Source of the DNA: Sphingomonas sp. Leaf67
GTDB taxonomy: Bacteria; Pseudomonadota; Alphaproteobacteria; Sphingomonadales; Sphingomonadaceae
Assembly: GCF_001421965.1 (NCBI RefSeq)
Contig: NZ_LMLP01000019.1
Coordinates: forward strand, 124,001-188,000
Reading direction: 5' to 3'
DNA length: 64,000 nt
The position numbers and the translations under genes were made by a program. The number at the start of each line of letters is the position of its first letter. The stretch's first letter is position 1. Shown here piece after piece: positions 45,500 through 54,767 of the stretch. A model generated the notes under the pieces. It made no database searches, had not been told where the DNA came from, and saw nothing but the letters and a program-made list of their open reading frames with translations.

Positions 45500-46411
45500 T
45501 CAGCCGACCAGCGACCGCAGCTTGCGGGCGATCCGCCGTCCGATACCCGGCCGTTCGACCGGTGCCGGCGCGGAGGTCGTCGGCATCGGCATGGTTGCGG
45601 CCAATGCCTGCGCGCGCTCCGGATCGGTCTTCGCCAGCAGATGCAATGCCAGCGACGGGATCAGCACCTCGCGCCGTTTGAACGCGCCGGTGACGTGATA
45701 GATATACGTATCGTCGTCGTCGCTCAGATAGGGCGTCGCATCGGTCATGTCGGCCCATTCGCCCGCCGGCAACGTCGACGCCGGCAGCCGGTTGAACGCC
45801 TTGGGCAGGATCGTCAGCGGCACTTTGGCACTGTTGAGCAAATAATAGGTCAGCGTCTGGTGCGGATATGCCGCGAACAGCATCTCCCGTGCCGCAAGGA
45901 TGCGTTCGGGCGAGATCGCGTCGGCCATCCCGCGCGTGTAGAGCATGACGCCCGAGTTCATGTAATGCTCGGGGTTATAGGGAATTTCCGGCTCGCCGCG
46001 TGCCTTCAGATATTTGCGGATTTCCTTGAAGCTCAGCTCGGCATGGGCATGGCTGGTTTCGGTCAGGCCGACCGCGCCCGGTTCGATAAAGTCGAACACA
46101 TTGGGCGCATCGTGCTTCACGCAGCAGGAATCGTCGACAACCAGAACCCGGTCATACCCCTCCAGCGCCAGCAGGCGCCATGGCAGGAACGCCTTCAGCG
46201 CATACACGCGCTTATGGGCGCGGCCGGGGCTGTCAGGCAGCGCCGGCAGCGGAAAGTCCTCGTCCGACGGTTCTTCGGTCTGGAGGATGAAGGTTGCCCC
46301 GCACCGCTTCGCATAGTCGCGGAACAGCTCGGACGTGACGCGCGACCATGGCCGTGCGCCGATCGCGATCATCAAAATGGCAAGCCGCTCGTTCGATCCA
46401 GCCACACTCAT
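45500..46411 (-). CDS. GT8-like glycosyltransferase
   Basis: The 303-aa protein begins MSVAGSNERLAILMIAIGAR after a strong GGGAGGT ribosome-binding site. Features fit a GT-A nucleotide-sugar transferase related to GT8: RVLVVDDSCCVKHDAPNV (a DDS-type metal site instead of DxD), PYNPEHYMNSGVMLYTRGM with the NSGVML core, and a C-terminal histidine in YIYHVTGAFK. The tail is Pro/Arg-rich. Family assignment is moderate and no activity can be named. It lies 2 bp before the GT4 gene, and both face away from the GT2-flippase unit. Confidence 0.6.
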   Translation of the reverse strand: MSVAGSNERLAILMIAIGARPWSRVTSELFRDYAKRCGATFILQTEEPSDEDFPLPALPDSPGRAHKRVYALKAFLPWRLLALEGYDRVLVVDDSCCVKHDAPNVFDFIEPGAVGLTETSHAHAELSFKEIRKYLKARGEPEIPYNPEHYMNSGVMLYTRGMADAISPERILAAREMLFAAYPHQTLTYYLLNSAKVPLTILPKAFNRLPASTLPAGEWADMTDATPYLSDDDDTYIYHVTGAFKRREVLIPSLALHLLAKTDPERAQALAATMPMPTTSAPAPVERPGIGRRIARKLRSLVG

Positions 46412-46672
46412 GGTCGAACACCTCCCTGTTTAGATCCGATCGAAACCAGCCCCCGGCACGGTACGGATCGAACCGAATTTCATGCTGCAAGTGCGAACCA
46501 ATGGAGCAACCGCAAACCGATGCCAAGCCGTTTCCAGCCCCCTGCTGGTACAGGCAAGACGCGCGCAGGAATATAGCGAAATGCAGCCAAGGCACCGGCG
46601 GATCGGGAAACTATCGGGGCGCGCGCCGTAAAACCCTTTCGCTGCGGTGCGTGGTAGGCTAGGCGAACGGCC

Positions 46673-47512
46673 ATGCAAGCTGTTTCCGTCGTGATACCTA
46701 CGCACTTGCGTTCCCATCTGTTGCGCGAATCGATCGCCAGTGTTGCGGCCCAGACGTTGCAGCCGGCCGAACTGCTGATCGTGGACGATGCGAACGATCC
46801 GGCGACGCAGGCGGTGGTTGCCGAAGCCGACGCACGGCTCCCTTTTGCAGTGCGGTATATCGCGAACGACGCGGGCGGCGTCTGTCATTCGCGTAACAAG
46901 GGCGCGCAGGCGGCTACGGGCCAGTGGGTCGGCTTTCTCGACGATGACGATCTGTGGCATCCGCCATTCCTCGAACGGCTGGTCGGACTGGCCGGGCAGA
47001 AGCGGGTCGGCCTCGTGATCAGCGGCCTGTTGCACCATGAGGACGAACATAGCGTCAAGCCGCGCGCGCAGTTGACCGGCCTGACCGCCGACACCGCCCT
47101 GCAGCAGAACGGGTCGATGACGGGCAGCAACTTCGTGATCGATCGGGCCGCCTATCACCGGGTCGGCGGGTTCGATCCGGCGGTGACCGTGTTCAACGAC
47201 TGGGATTTTTTCGTCCGCGTGCTCGACGCCGGTGTCACCTATGCCGTCGATCCCGAGCCGCTTGCCGAATGGCGCTTCCATCCGGGCGATCGCATCGCCA
47301 CGCCGTCGCTGCGCCGGGCGGCGGGCATCGGCTTCTTCCTCGACCGGCATGGCAAGCGCATGTCGAAACAGGTGTGGCGCGATCTGGAAACGACGATGCT
47401 CGGCATCCGTCGCATCCATACGAAGAGCCGGTTCGAAAAATTGATACTCAGCGCGCAGCTGGTGCGCGCGCACGGGCCGGTGCGCTATCTGAAGCGCATC
47501 CTGCACCGCTGA
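46673..47512 (+). CDS. GT2-family glycosyltransferase
   Basis: The 279-aa inverting GT-A protein has the family signature in order: VSVVIPTHLRSHLLRESIASV, LLIVDDAND, GGVCHSRNKGAQAATGQWVGFLDDDDLWHP with the DxD site, and GGFDPAVTVFNDWDFFVRVL. The C-terminus is basic (LVRAHGPVRYLKRILHR) and may touch the membrane. It starts a plus-strand unit with the flippase 66 bp downstream and is divergent from the GT8-like gene across 261 bp. Confidence 0.9.
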   Translation: MQAVSVVIPTHLRSHLLRESIASVAAQTLQPAELLIVDDANDPATQAVVAEADARLPFAVRYIANDAGGVCHSRNKGAQAATGQWVGFLDDDDLWHPPFLERLVGLAGQKRVGLVISGLLHHEDEHSVKPRAQLTGLTADTALQQNGSMTGSNFVIDRAAYHRVGGFDPAVTVFNDWDFFVRVLDAGVTYAVDPEPLAEWRFHPGDRIATPSLRRAAGIGFFLDRHGKRMSKQVWRDLETTMLGIRRIHTKSRFEKLILSAQLVRAHGPVRYLKRILHR

Positions 47513-47578
47513 CGCATGGTGCCGGACGACCGACGATCGGATCGCCGGCCAGAATTACGATGAAAGTGAGACAGACTG

Positions 47579-49075
47579 GTGGATATCGCTGAAGCCAAAC
47601 GGCGGGCGCAGGTCGGGCCGAAAGCCCTGCTGGCGCGGCGTGCCTTCACACTGACGATCTCGCTGGTATCGACCTTCACCATCGCCCGGCTGGTGTCGCC
47701 GACCGATTATGGTCTGGCGAACATGTCGCTGATCATGCTCGCCTTTGCGGTGACGCTGCGCGATTTCGGCATGACCAACGCGTTGATGCGCAAGGGCAGC
47801 ATCAGCCAGGCGGAAATGAGCTTCGTCTTCTGGTTCAATTCGACGACGACGGTGCTGCTGACCGTCGCGATCGGGATCGCGTCGCCGTGGATCGCCGACT
47901 TCTACGGTCAGCCGATCATCGTCTGGACCATCCTGGCGTCGCTCGTCGGGTTCCTGTTCAGCGGCATCGCGTCGCAGTACAAGGCGATGCTGTCGCGCAA
48001 CCTGCAATTCAAACGCCTCGCGCTGATCGATTCCGCGTCGCTGTTCATCGGGTTCCTGTCGACGCTGGTGCTCGCCTATCTCTACCGCAACGTCTGGGCC
48101 ATCGTGCTGGGCAACGTCGCCCAGCTGGTCAGCGGCGCGATCATGTATGTCGGCAGCAACCGGTGGAAGCCCGACCGTCCGGCGAGGCCCGAAAACCTGC
48201 GCGAATTGCTGGCATTCGGTGCCAACACCTCGATCTATTCGCTGGCGCTGTTCGCCGCCGGCAACGCCGCGCCGATCATCATCGGCCGGTTTCTGGGGGC
48301 GGCACCGCTCGGCCAGTTCAACCGGGCGCAGGCGCTGTTCCAGATTCCCACGCTCAACATCGTGCAGCCGATCGCACAGGCCACCCTGCCCTTCCTCGCC
48401 CGGATGCGCCCGCATCCCGACGAATATCGCAGCGCCTATCTGGGGCTCGTCCGGCGGCTGTGTACCTTCCTGATCCCGGCATCGGCGGCGCTGTGCATCG
48501 TCGCGGTGCCGCTGGTCCGCACGCTGCTCGGCGACCGGTGGCATGATGCCGGGCTGGTGCTGGCGCTGCTCGCCCCGTCGCTGGCGGCGGTCGGGTTCGG
48601 CTATGCCGCCGGCGACCTGTTCGTGTCCCAGAACCGGTCGAGCGAGCTTCGGACGCTGGGCGTCGTCGACATGATCGTGCGCATCGTCGCCATCCTGATC
48701 GGCGTGCAGTTCGGCATCGCCGGCGCGGCGGTCGGGTTTAGCGCGGCATCGATCTTCATGGCGTTCGTCCGCGTCTTCGCATCGGGCCGTACCGGGCCGG
48801 TCGGCGGGCGGGATCAGCTTCGCTCCGGCCTGCCGGGCCTGCTGCTCGGCATCGTCGCCGCGACCGGCGCGGGGCTCGGCCTGCTGCTGTCCTATCAGTT
48901 CATGTGGTCCGATGCGGTCACGTCGATCGTCGGCTTTGCCGTCGGCGGCGTCTGCACGCTGGCATTCGGTCTGATCGTCCGGTCGACGCGCGTCGCGCTG
49001 ATCGATCTGTTCGACGCGATCGGGCTGGGCAAGATCGTGACCCTCACCGGCCTGCGACGGTTCGCGGTGAAGTAA
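47579..49075 (+). CDS. Polysaccharide flippase, Wzx/WzxC family
   Basis: The 498-aa protein begins with GTG and has about 12-14 membrane helices of the MATE/PST exporter fold (ARLVSPTDYGLANMSLIMLAFAV, VGFLFSGIASQYKAMLSRNLQFKR, GRFLGAAPLGQFNRAQALFQIP). Arg/Lys-rich loops separate two halves typical of WzxC/SpsA-type oligosaccharide-lipid flippases. It probably moves an undecaprenyl-linked repeat made by the adjacent glycosyltransferases across the inner membrane. No Wzy polymerase or Wza/Wzc export genes occur in the window, so the pathway is incomplete here. Confidence 0.88.
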   Translation: MDIAEAKRRAQVGPKALLARRAFTLTISLVSTFTIARLVSPTDYGLANMSLIMLAFAVTLRDFGMTNALMRKGSISQAEMSFVFWFNSTTTVLLTVAIGIASPWIADFYGQPIIVWTILASLVGFLFSGIASQYKAMLSRNLQFKRLALIDSASLFIGFLSTLVLAYLYRNVWAIVLGNVAQLVSGAIMYVGSNRWKPDRPARPENLRELLAFGANTSIYSLALFAAGNAAPIIIGRFLGAAPLGQFNRAQALFQIPTLNIVQPIAQATLPFLARMRPHPDEYRSAYLGLVRRLCTFLIPASAALCIVAVPLVRTLLGDRWHDAGLVLALLAPSLAAVGFGYAAGDLFVSQNRSSELRTLGVVDMIVRIVAILIGVQFGIAGAAVGFSAASIFMAFVRVFASGRTGPVGGRDQLRSGLPGLLLGIVAATGAGLGLLLSYQFMWSDAVTSIVGFAVGGVCTLAFGLIVRSTRVALIDLFDAIGLGKIVTLTGLRRFAVK

Positions 49076-49106
49076 CCGCCCACCGAACCCCAAGGAGACC
49101 CGGACC

Positions 49107-50108
49107 ATGAAGATCGCCCCGCTCCTCCTCGCCCTGTCGGTATCGGCCATGCCGGCCGCCGCGGCACCGCGCCGCGACAGCCATGCGTTTCTGGAACAGG
49201 GTCGATGGTGGGGCGTGAACGTCAGCAGTCTGGAGTTCAAGGAACCGCTGCCGGTCCGGCCGCAGGACATTGATTTCTACGCCAATGCCGGCGCGAAAAG
49301 CATCCGCCTGCCCGTCAAGCGCGCCCGGCTCGACACGCCGGAGAAGCTGGCGGCGCTCGATGCGCTGATCCAGCGCGGGACGGCGCGCGGCATGTTGATG
49401 GTCATCGACGAACACAGCTATGGCAATATCGGCGACCCGGACATCCGCGACTTCTGGCTGCGGATGGGACGCCGGTATCGCGGCCAGCCGCTGGTCGCGT
49501 TCGACCTGCAGAACGAGCCAAAGGGCGGGACGTGGGTAAGCTGGGGCCCCGACGCCCGCGACCTGATCCACGCGCTGCGCAAGGCCGGGGTCGACAACCA
49601 GCTGATCCTCGAATGGCGCGGATGGTCGGGGTTCGGTCGGGCCGATCGCGGCGAGCCGCCGAAACGGGCCTGCGAAAGCGCGCTGTGCAGCCTGAACCGC
49701 GGCGGTATCTTCACGCTGGCCGATCTCGATCCGCTGAAGCGTACCTGGCTGTCGCCGCACCGCTACTTCAATCGTGGCGGCTCCGGCGCGACGCCGGAAT
49801 GCCGCCCCTATCCGGCGACCGGGCCGCTCGGCAATTCGGTGAAGGCGGCGCGCAAGCTCGGCATGCGGCTCTATGTCGGCGAATTCGCGTTCGGCCGGGC
49901 CAAGACGGTGCCGAAGACGTGTCAGGCGATGGTCGACGACATCGTCGCCTTCTTCCGCACCACGCCGGAAGTGGTCGGCGGCGCGGCATGGGGCTGGGGT
50001 CCGCGCTGGTCGAAAACCTATCTGTTCCGGGGCGAGAGCATCGGCGACCGCACGAAGAGCTGGGACACCGAAAATGGTCGGCTGATCCGCTCGCTCTGGG
50101 CGAAATAG
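49107..50108 (+). CDS. Secreted GH5-type glycoside hydrolase
   Basis: The 333-aa protein has a short signal peptide (MKIAPLLLALSVSAMPAAAA) and a (beta/alpha)8 clan-A barrel. The acid/base is Glu137 in LVAFDLQNEPKGG and the nucleophile Glu259 in LYVGEFAFG. Other landmarks are RWWGVNVSSLEF and MLMVIDEHSYGNIG. It is cellulase-like, but with a position 31 bp after the flippase gene it more probably trims or releases the exopolysaccharide made here than digests plant cellulose. AAGGAGAC precedes the start codon. Confidence 0.85.
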   Translation: MKIAPLLLALSVSAMPAAAAPRRDSHAFLEQGRWWGVNVSSLEFKEPLPVRPQDIDFYANAGAKSIRLPVKRARLDTPEKLAALDALIQRGTARGMLMVIDEHSYGNIGDPDIRDFWLRMGRRYRGQPLVAFDLQNEPKGGTWVSWGPDARDLIHALRKAGVDNQLILEWRGWSGFGRADRGEPPKRACESALCSLNRGGIFTLADLDPLKRTWLSPHRYFNRGGSGATPECRPYPATGPLGNSVKAARKLGMRLYVGEFAFGRAKTVPKTCQAMVDDIVAFFRTTPEVVGGAAWGWGPRWSKTYLFRGESIGDRTKSWDTENGRLIRSLWAK

Positions 50109-50169
50109 CGCGCTGTCGGCAAAGCGGGACGCAGCACGCGCCCGCCTCCGTCCGGCTGGTCCGGAACGA

Positions 50170-50562
50170 TCAGCCGGTTGCAGAGCGGTGCGACGTTTCC
50201 CCATCCCGCATCGCCGCGCTGCGGATCGCAGCTGCCAGCGTGTCGGGTGCGCTCGGCTTGGGACAGACCATCGCCTTCGGATAGCGTCGCCGTAAGTCGG
50301 CATCGTCGGCATGGCCCGAATGGAAGATCAGCGGCACCCCGGCGGCGTGGAGCCGGTCGGCCGCCTCGAACACCGTGCCATCGGCCAGACGGACATCGAG
50401 CACCGCTGCGGCAAATGCGGCGTTGAAGCGATCGACAGCCTCCTGCGCCTCGACCAGCGTCATGCAAGGCCCTTCTACCGCGAAGCCCGCCGCTTCGATG
50501 GTCGCCTGTACGTCCAATGCGATGAACAGCTCGTCCTCGACGAGCAGAACCGGATCAGTCAT
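50170..50562 (-). CDS. Single-domain response regulator
   Basis: The 130-aa protein is a receiver domain alone: acidic pocket VLLVEDELFIALD, phosphoacceptor Asp in AAVLDVRLADG, switch Ser in LIFHSGHAD and Lys in MVCPKPSAPD. No output domain follows. ATG 50562 overlaps the 3' end of the CheB-CheR kinase gene by 8 bp, so it is the obvious phosphotransfer partner of that kinase. Such lone receivers usually act by protein contact or as phosphate sinks. Confidence 0.92.
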   Translation of the reverse strand: MTDPVLLVEDELFIALDVQATIEAAGFAVEGPCMTLVEAQEAVDRFNAAFAAAVLDVRLADGTVFEAADRLHAAGVPLIFHSGHADDADLRRRYPKAMVCPKPSAPDTLAAAIRSAAMRDGETSHRSATG

Positions 50563-53500
50563 GCCGCAGCACGGCGGCAGGCAACCGGATTTCCAGACGG
50601 AACACCCCGTCCTCGACCACATGGCGCGTCGTGCCGCGCAGCTGTCGCACGCTGGTTTCGACCAGCACCGATCCGAAGCCGCGCTGGCCCGATGCCGGTT
50701 GCCGGGTGTCGTCCGTTTCCTCGGTCCATGTCAGTTCTATTCCCCCGTCCCCGACCTGCCACCGGACTTGCAAGTCGCGTTGGCCGTCACTGCCCAACGC
50801 CCCATATTTCACCGAATTGGTTGCCCATTCGTGTAGAATGAGCGCCAGCGGTGACAGGCAGTTTCGGTTGAGTGCAACGACCGGACCATCGATTTCGATC
50901 CGTGCATGGTCGCGATAGGGCGCGAGCGTCGTTTCGACGATGTCGTCCAGCCCGACCGCCTGTGGCTGACCCGCCGGCGATGCCAGTGAATGCGCCGAGC
51001 CCAGCGCGGCGATCCGGCGGCGGATATCGTCAGCAAACCCTGGAACGTCGTCGTAGCTGCGCGACGCGATCGTAATCATGCCCGCGATCACCGCGAACAG
51101 GTTCTTCACCCGGTGGTTCATCTCGCGCAACATCAGCTCGCGGGTTTCGGCGACGGCATATTCGGGCGTCACGTCGATCGACACCCCGACCAGCCGCTTC
51201 GGCGCGCTGCCCGCGACGATCCGCCCGAACCCCTTTACCCAGCGCGTTTCCCCATCGGGTCGATCGACGCGGAAGGTGGCCTCGTAATCGCCGCTGCGTT
51301 CGATGGCGCGACGCAGCGCCGCCTCGACACTGATCCGGTCTTCCGCATGGATCCGGTCGAGCAACGTCGTGATATTGTCGGCATCGTCGGTTTCGAGCGA
51401 GAACAATGCGCGCTCGACCGGATCAAGGACCAGTTCACCGGACTCGGGCGCATATTCCCATACGCCGATGCCAGCGGCCTTGATCGCGATGTCGAGCCGC
51501 TCACGCTCGGCCGCCAGCTGCCGTTCCAGTGCCAGCGCCTCGGTAATGTCGGTCAGCACCAGCGTCGCGCCATCGACGGCGCCGCTCTGCTTGCGATAGG
51601 GCAAGGCGCGCATCGAAAAGATGCGCTGGCCGTCATGGGTATGGACCCGACGCTGGCGGGGCGCGGCACCGCTCACGACCGCACGGGCATCGTCGAGATG
51701 GTCGGACCCCTGCAACCGGCTGGCGACATCGGTCAACGGCCGGCCGCGATCGGCGGGCTTGAGCGGGAAGATCGTCGTCGCCGCGTCGGTATAGCTGCGC
51801 ACCTTCATCTCGGCGTCGAGGACGACCACCGCGAGTTCGGTCGATGCATAGAAGTTGCGCAGGTCGGAATTGGCGACGGTCAGCTGATCGACCTTGCTTT
51901 TCAATTCGTCGTTGACGGTCGTCAATTCCTCGTTCGTCGATTGAAGCTCCTCGTTCATCGACATCATTTCTTCGTTGGAGCTTTTCAGCTCCTCGTTTGC
52001 AGTCTCCAGCTCCTCGATCGCCGAGCGCAGGCGGTGACGGGTGAGGCGCAGATCGTCCTCCAACGCCTCCATATGGTCCTGCCCCGCTTCCAGATCGCGC
52101 ATGTCGTCGCCATCGACGGGCTGGAACGGACCCGTTTCGCGGAACACGAACAGCAGCGTGCCGTCGCCCAACGGGTCGCAGATCACCTCGATCGGTTGCG
52201 TCCCGTAATCGGTCTCGACGGTCACGTCGCGCGCGACCGTGCGCCGCTTTTCGTCGCGTGCCTGCCGCAACAGCGGGCCGATGACGGTGCGCAATCCCGG
52301 ACGCGCCAGATTGACGGCGCTGCTGCCCCCGGTCCGCGTCACCGGAAATTCGAAATAGCGGCTGAGCTTGCCATAGGCCGACACGATGCCTCCGTCCTGA
52401 TCGACGATCAGGCTGGGCGGTGCATAGCGTTCGACCACGCGCCGGATCGCCGTCGCCTCGCTGCCCAGCGACCGGCTGTCGGTCCGGTCGCCGCGCTCGC
52501 GCCGGACGACCGGCGGATAGGTGTTGGCCGGCAGGTCGATGGGATAGCTGGTCGCACCGGCCGTACGGACGAACACCCGCGCCGATGGATCGACCGGCTG
52601 GAACAGGTGTTCGAACCGGCCGACGCTTTCCGACGGCCCGAGGAACAGATAGCCCCCCTCGCGCAGCGCGAAGTGGAACAGCGGCACGACCGATCGCTGC
52701 AACCGATCGTCGAAATAGATCAGCAGGTTGCGACACGACACCAGGTCGATCCGGGAAAAGGGCGGATCCTTGACCAGGTTGTGGTTGGAAAACCGGATCA
52801 TGTCGCGGATCTCCGGCGTGATCGAAAACCGGTCGGTATGTGGCACCGTATAGCGTTCGCGCAGCGCCGGGGGCAGGTCGACCAGCGCCGAGATCGGATA
52901 ACTGCCCGCGCGGGCGATGCCCAGCATCTGCTCGTCGATATCGGTCGCGAAGATCTGCACCGCCAGCGGCTGGCCGCTCGCGCGCGCGGCCTCGGCGAAC
53001 AGCATCGCGATGGTATAGGCTTCCTCGCCGCTCGAACAGCCGGGCACCCAGACGCGCAGATCCTCGTCACCCGGACGCAGCGCCATCAACGGTTCGATGA
53101 CGCGCACCCGCAATTGCTCGAACGCTTCGGGATCGCGAAAAAAGCGCGTGACGTTGATCAGCAGATCGCGGAACAGCGCCTCGCATTCGCCGGCATCGCC
53201 GCGTACCCGCGACAGATACGCCCGGCCGGTATCGATGCCCAGCACATGCATCCGCCGTTCGACCCGGCGGTCGAAGGTCGATCGCTTATACCCCGAAAAA
53301 TCATGGCCGATCGCCGATCGCAGTACGCGGCACAGTTCGTCGACGTGATCGGCGACGACATCGGCCTCGCGCTCGGCCGGATCGCTGCGCCGCCGCGCAA
53401 AAAAACGTTGCAGGCATTCGAGGATTTCACCCGGCGGCCGGACGAAATCGGTCATGCCGGTGCCGACCGCCGACAGCGGCATTCCGTCGTACCGCGCGCT

Positions 53501-53998
53501 TTCGGGCTGTTGCACGACGCAGACGCCGCCATTTTCCTTGATCGCGCGCAGCCCGGTGGTGCCATCGGCGCCGGTGCCCGACAGGATCACGCAGGCGGCG
53601 TTCGATTGCTGGTCACTGGCCAGCGACAGGAAGAAATCGTCGATCGGACGGCGAAGCCCGCGCGGCTGCTGGAATTCGGTCAGCTCCAGCACGCCGTCGC
53701 GCACGGCAAGGCCCCGGCCGGGCGGGATGATGTAGACGGTGTCGGCCTCGACCCGCTCGCCGCCCGCACTTTGCAGCACCGGCAGTGCGGTGGTGCGGTC
53801 GAGCAGTTGCGCCAGCATGCTTTCGTGATTGGGGTCGAGATGCTGGACGATGACGAAGGCCAGCCCGGTCGGCAGCGTCGCCGGGGCCAGCATCTCGCGC
53901 AGGGCCTCCAGCCCGCCGGCCGACGCACCGATGCCGACGATCGGCACCGCCGTCGTCTGCGGCGCGGCATCGGGCCGCGACGTCGTTCCATCATGCAC
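50555..53998 (-). CDS. CheB-CheR-PAS-HWE histidine kinase fusion
   Basis: The 1147-aa soluble protein has four parts. A CheB methylesterase domain (about 17-200) carries Ser26 in GIGASAGG, VQHLDPNH and GTGADGTTGL. A CheR methyltransferase (about 215-480) carries FFRDPEAFEQL, VPGCSSGEEAYTIAMLF and IFATDIDEQML. A long coiled coil (SAIEELETANEELKSSNEEM) is followed by two PAS domains at about 720-960. The C-terminal HWE/HisKA_2 kinase has the phospho-His in MNHRVKNLFAVIAGM and ILHEWATNSVKYG. Both chemotaxis-type active sites look intact. It overlaps the LOV gene upstream and the receiver gene downstream by 8 bp each, giving a sensor-kinase-receiver operon. Confidence 0.9.
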   Translation of the reverse strand: MHDGTTSRPDAAPQTTAVPIVGIGASAGGLEALREMLAPATLPTGLAFVIVQHLDPNHESMLAQLLDRTTALPVLQSAGGERVEADTVYIIPPGRGLAVRDGVLELTEFQQPRGLRRPIDDFFLSLASDQQSNAACVILSGTGADGTTGLRAIKENGGVCVVQQPESARYDGMPLSAVGTGMTDFVRPPGEILECLQRFFARRRSDPAEREADVVADHVDELCRVLRSAIGHDFSGYKRSTFDRRVERRMHVLGIDTGRAYLSRVRGDAGECEALFRDLLINVTRFFRDPEAFEQLRVRVIEPLMALRPGDEDLRVWVPGCSSGEEAYTIAMLFAEAARASGQPLAVQIFATDIDEQMLGIARAGSYPISALVDLPPALRERYTVPHTDRFSITPEIRDMIRFSNHNLVKDPPFSRIDLVSCRNLLIYFDDRLQRSVVPLFHFALREGGYLFLGPSESVGRFEHLFQPVDPSARVFVRTAGATSYPIDLPANTYPPVVRRERGDRTDSRSLGSEATAIRRVVERYAPPSLIVDQDGGIVSAYGKLSRYFEFPVTRTGGSSAVNLARPGLRTVIGPLLRQARDEKRRTVARDVTVETDYGTQPIEVICDPLGDGTLLFVFRETGPFQPVDGDDMRDLEAGQDHMEALEDDLRLTRHRLRSAIEELETANEELKSSNEEMMSMNEELQSTNEELTTVNDELKSKVDQLTVANSDLRNFYASTELAVVVLDAEMKVRSYTDAATTIFPLKPADRGRPLTDVASRLQGSDHLDDARAVVSGAAPRQRRVHTHDGQRIFSMRALPYRKQSGAVDGATLVLTDITEALALERQLAAERERLDIAIKAAGIGVWEYAPESGELVLDPVERALFSLETDDADNITTLLDRIHAEDRISVEAALRRAIERSGDYEATFRVDRPDGETRWVKGFGRIVAGSAPKRLVGVSIDVTPEYAVAETRELMLREMNHRVKNLFAVIAGMITIASRSYDDVPGFADDIRRRIAALGSAHSLASPAGQPQAVGLDDIVETTLAPYRDHARIEIDGPVVALNRNCLSPLALILHEWATNSVKYGALGSDGQRDLQVRWQVGDGGIELTWTEETDDTRQPASGQRGFGSVLVETSVRQLRGTTRHVVEDGVFRLEIRLPAAVLRHD

Positions 53999-54548
53999 CG
54001 GGGGCGGACTCCAGATCGGCGAGCATCATCTTCGCCTGTGCCACGATCGCGGCGCTGTTGGCGATGGTCAGCAACGTACCCTCGACCACGATCCCGGCAT
54101 CGCCCGCGATCGGGACCAGCTTGCCCAGCGTGGCGCGCAGTTGCTCGTCATATTCGGCCAGCAATTCGGGCTGCGACCGGCTGACGTCGAACTGCGACGC
54201 GAAGACGAAATCGCACCGCCCGTCGATCCCGCGCAACCGCGACATATACAGCAGGTTGACGAACGGCCTCCCGTCCTTGCGGAAATTGACGATCGGCGTC
54301 CGCACGTTGGTCTGGTCGGGCTGCACCAGGAAATCGCGCAGCTTCGCACGCGGCTGAACGTTCGGAGCGTCGCGCTGAAGCATACGGCAGTTGCGTCCCA
54401 CCACATCGTCGGCGGTATAACCGGTCAGCGCGGAGAAGGGGTCGTTCACCATCAACAGATGATTGTCGTCATGCGCGGAAGCGACGGCCAGGGCGACGCG
54501 CGACTGTCGTAGATAGTCGACGAGCGACCTTGGCAGTTCCTGTTGCAC
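53991..54548 (-). CDS. LOV-domain blue-light sensor protein
   Basis: The 185-aa protein contains a LOV-type PAS domain with the flavin-adduct motif GRNCRMLQ (Cys at about residue 54), preceded by VNDPFSALTGYTADDVV and followed by VNFRKDGRPFVNLLYMSRL and FVFASQFDVSRS, whose Gln fits the flavin-contacting position. The C-terminal helix (LLAEYDEQLRATLGKLVPIA) resembles a Jalpha-type extension with no attached kinase. GTG 54548 is preferred because AGGAG lies 5 nt upstream; a GTG at 54554 would leave no spacing. Overlap with the CheB-CheR-kinase gene suggests that it signals to that kinase in trans. Confidence 0.88.
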   Translation of the reverse strand: MQQELPRSLVDYLRQSRVALAVASAHDDNHLLMVNDPFSALTGYTADDVVGRNCRMLQRDAPNVQPRAKLRDFLVQPDQTNVRTPIVNFRKDGRPFVNLLYMSRLRGIDGRCDFVFASQFDVSRSQPELLAEYDEQLRATLGKLVPIAGDAGIVVEGTLLTIANSAAIVAQAKMMLADLESAPGA

Positions 54549-54767
54549 GCGCACTCCTCTTCAATTCCGGATTACCCGCAAATCCGGGAAGATAACAACC
54601 CGGTTGCGGACGGGGAACGAACGGCGACGCCGATCGACATGCCATTGCAGCCACCCCCTTGAACGATAATGCAATCCGGATCGTATTTCCGGCAGGAACA
54701 CTGTAGATCACTGCGGTACTTCCGACCTATTCGGCGGGCCATGCCCAGATCAGGACTATTTACCCGC

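Noticed and set aside
47560..47592. 10-aa leader peptide overlapping the flippase start
   Set aside because: Too short, no ribosome-binding site or attenuator structure to support it.
50990..54184. Plus-strand open frame of 1064 codons opposite the CheB-CheR kinase
   Set aside because: His/Arg/Gln-rich antisense shadow; the minus-strand product has complete catalytic motifs.
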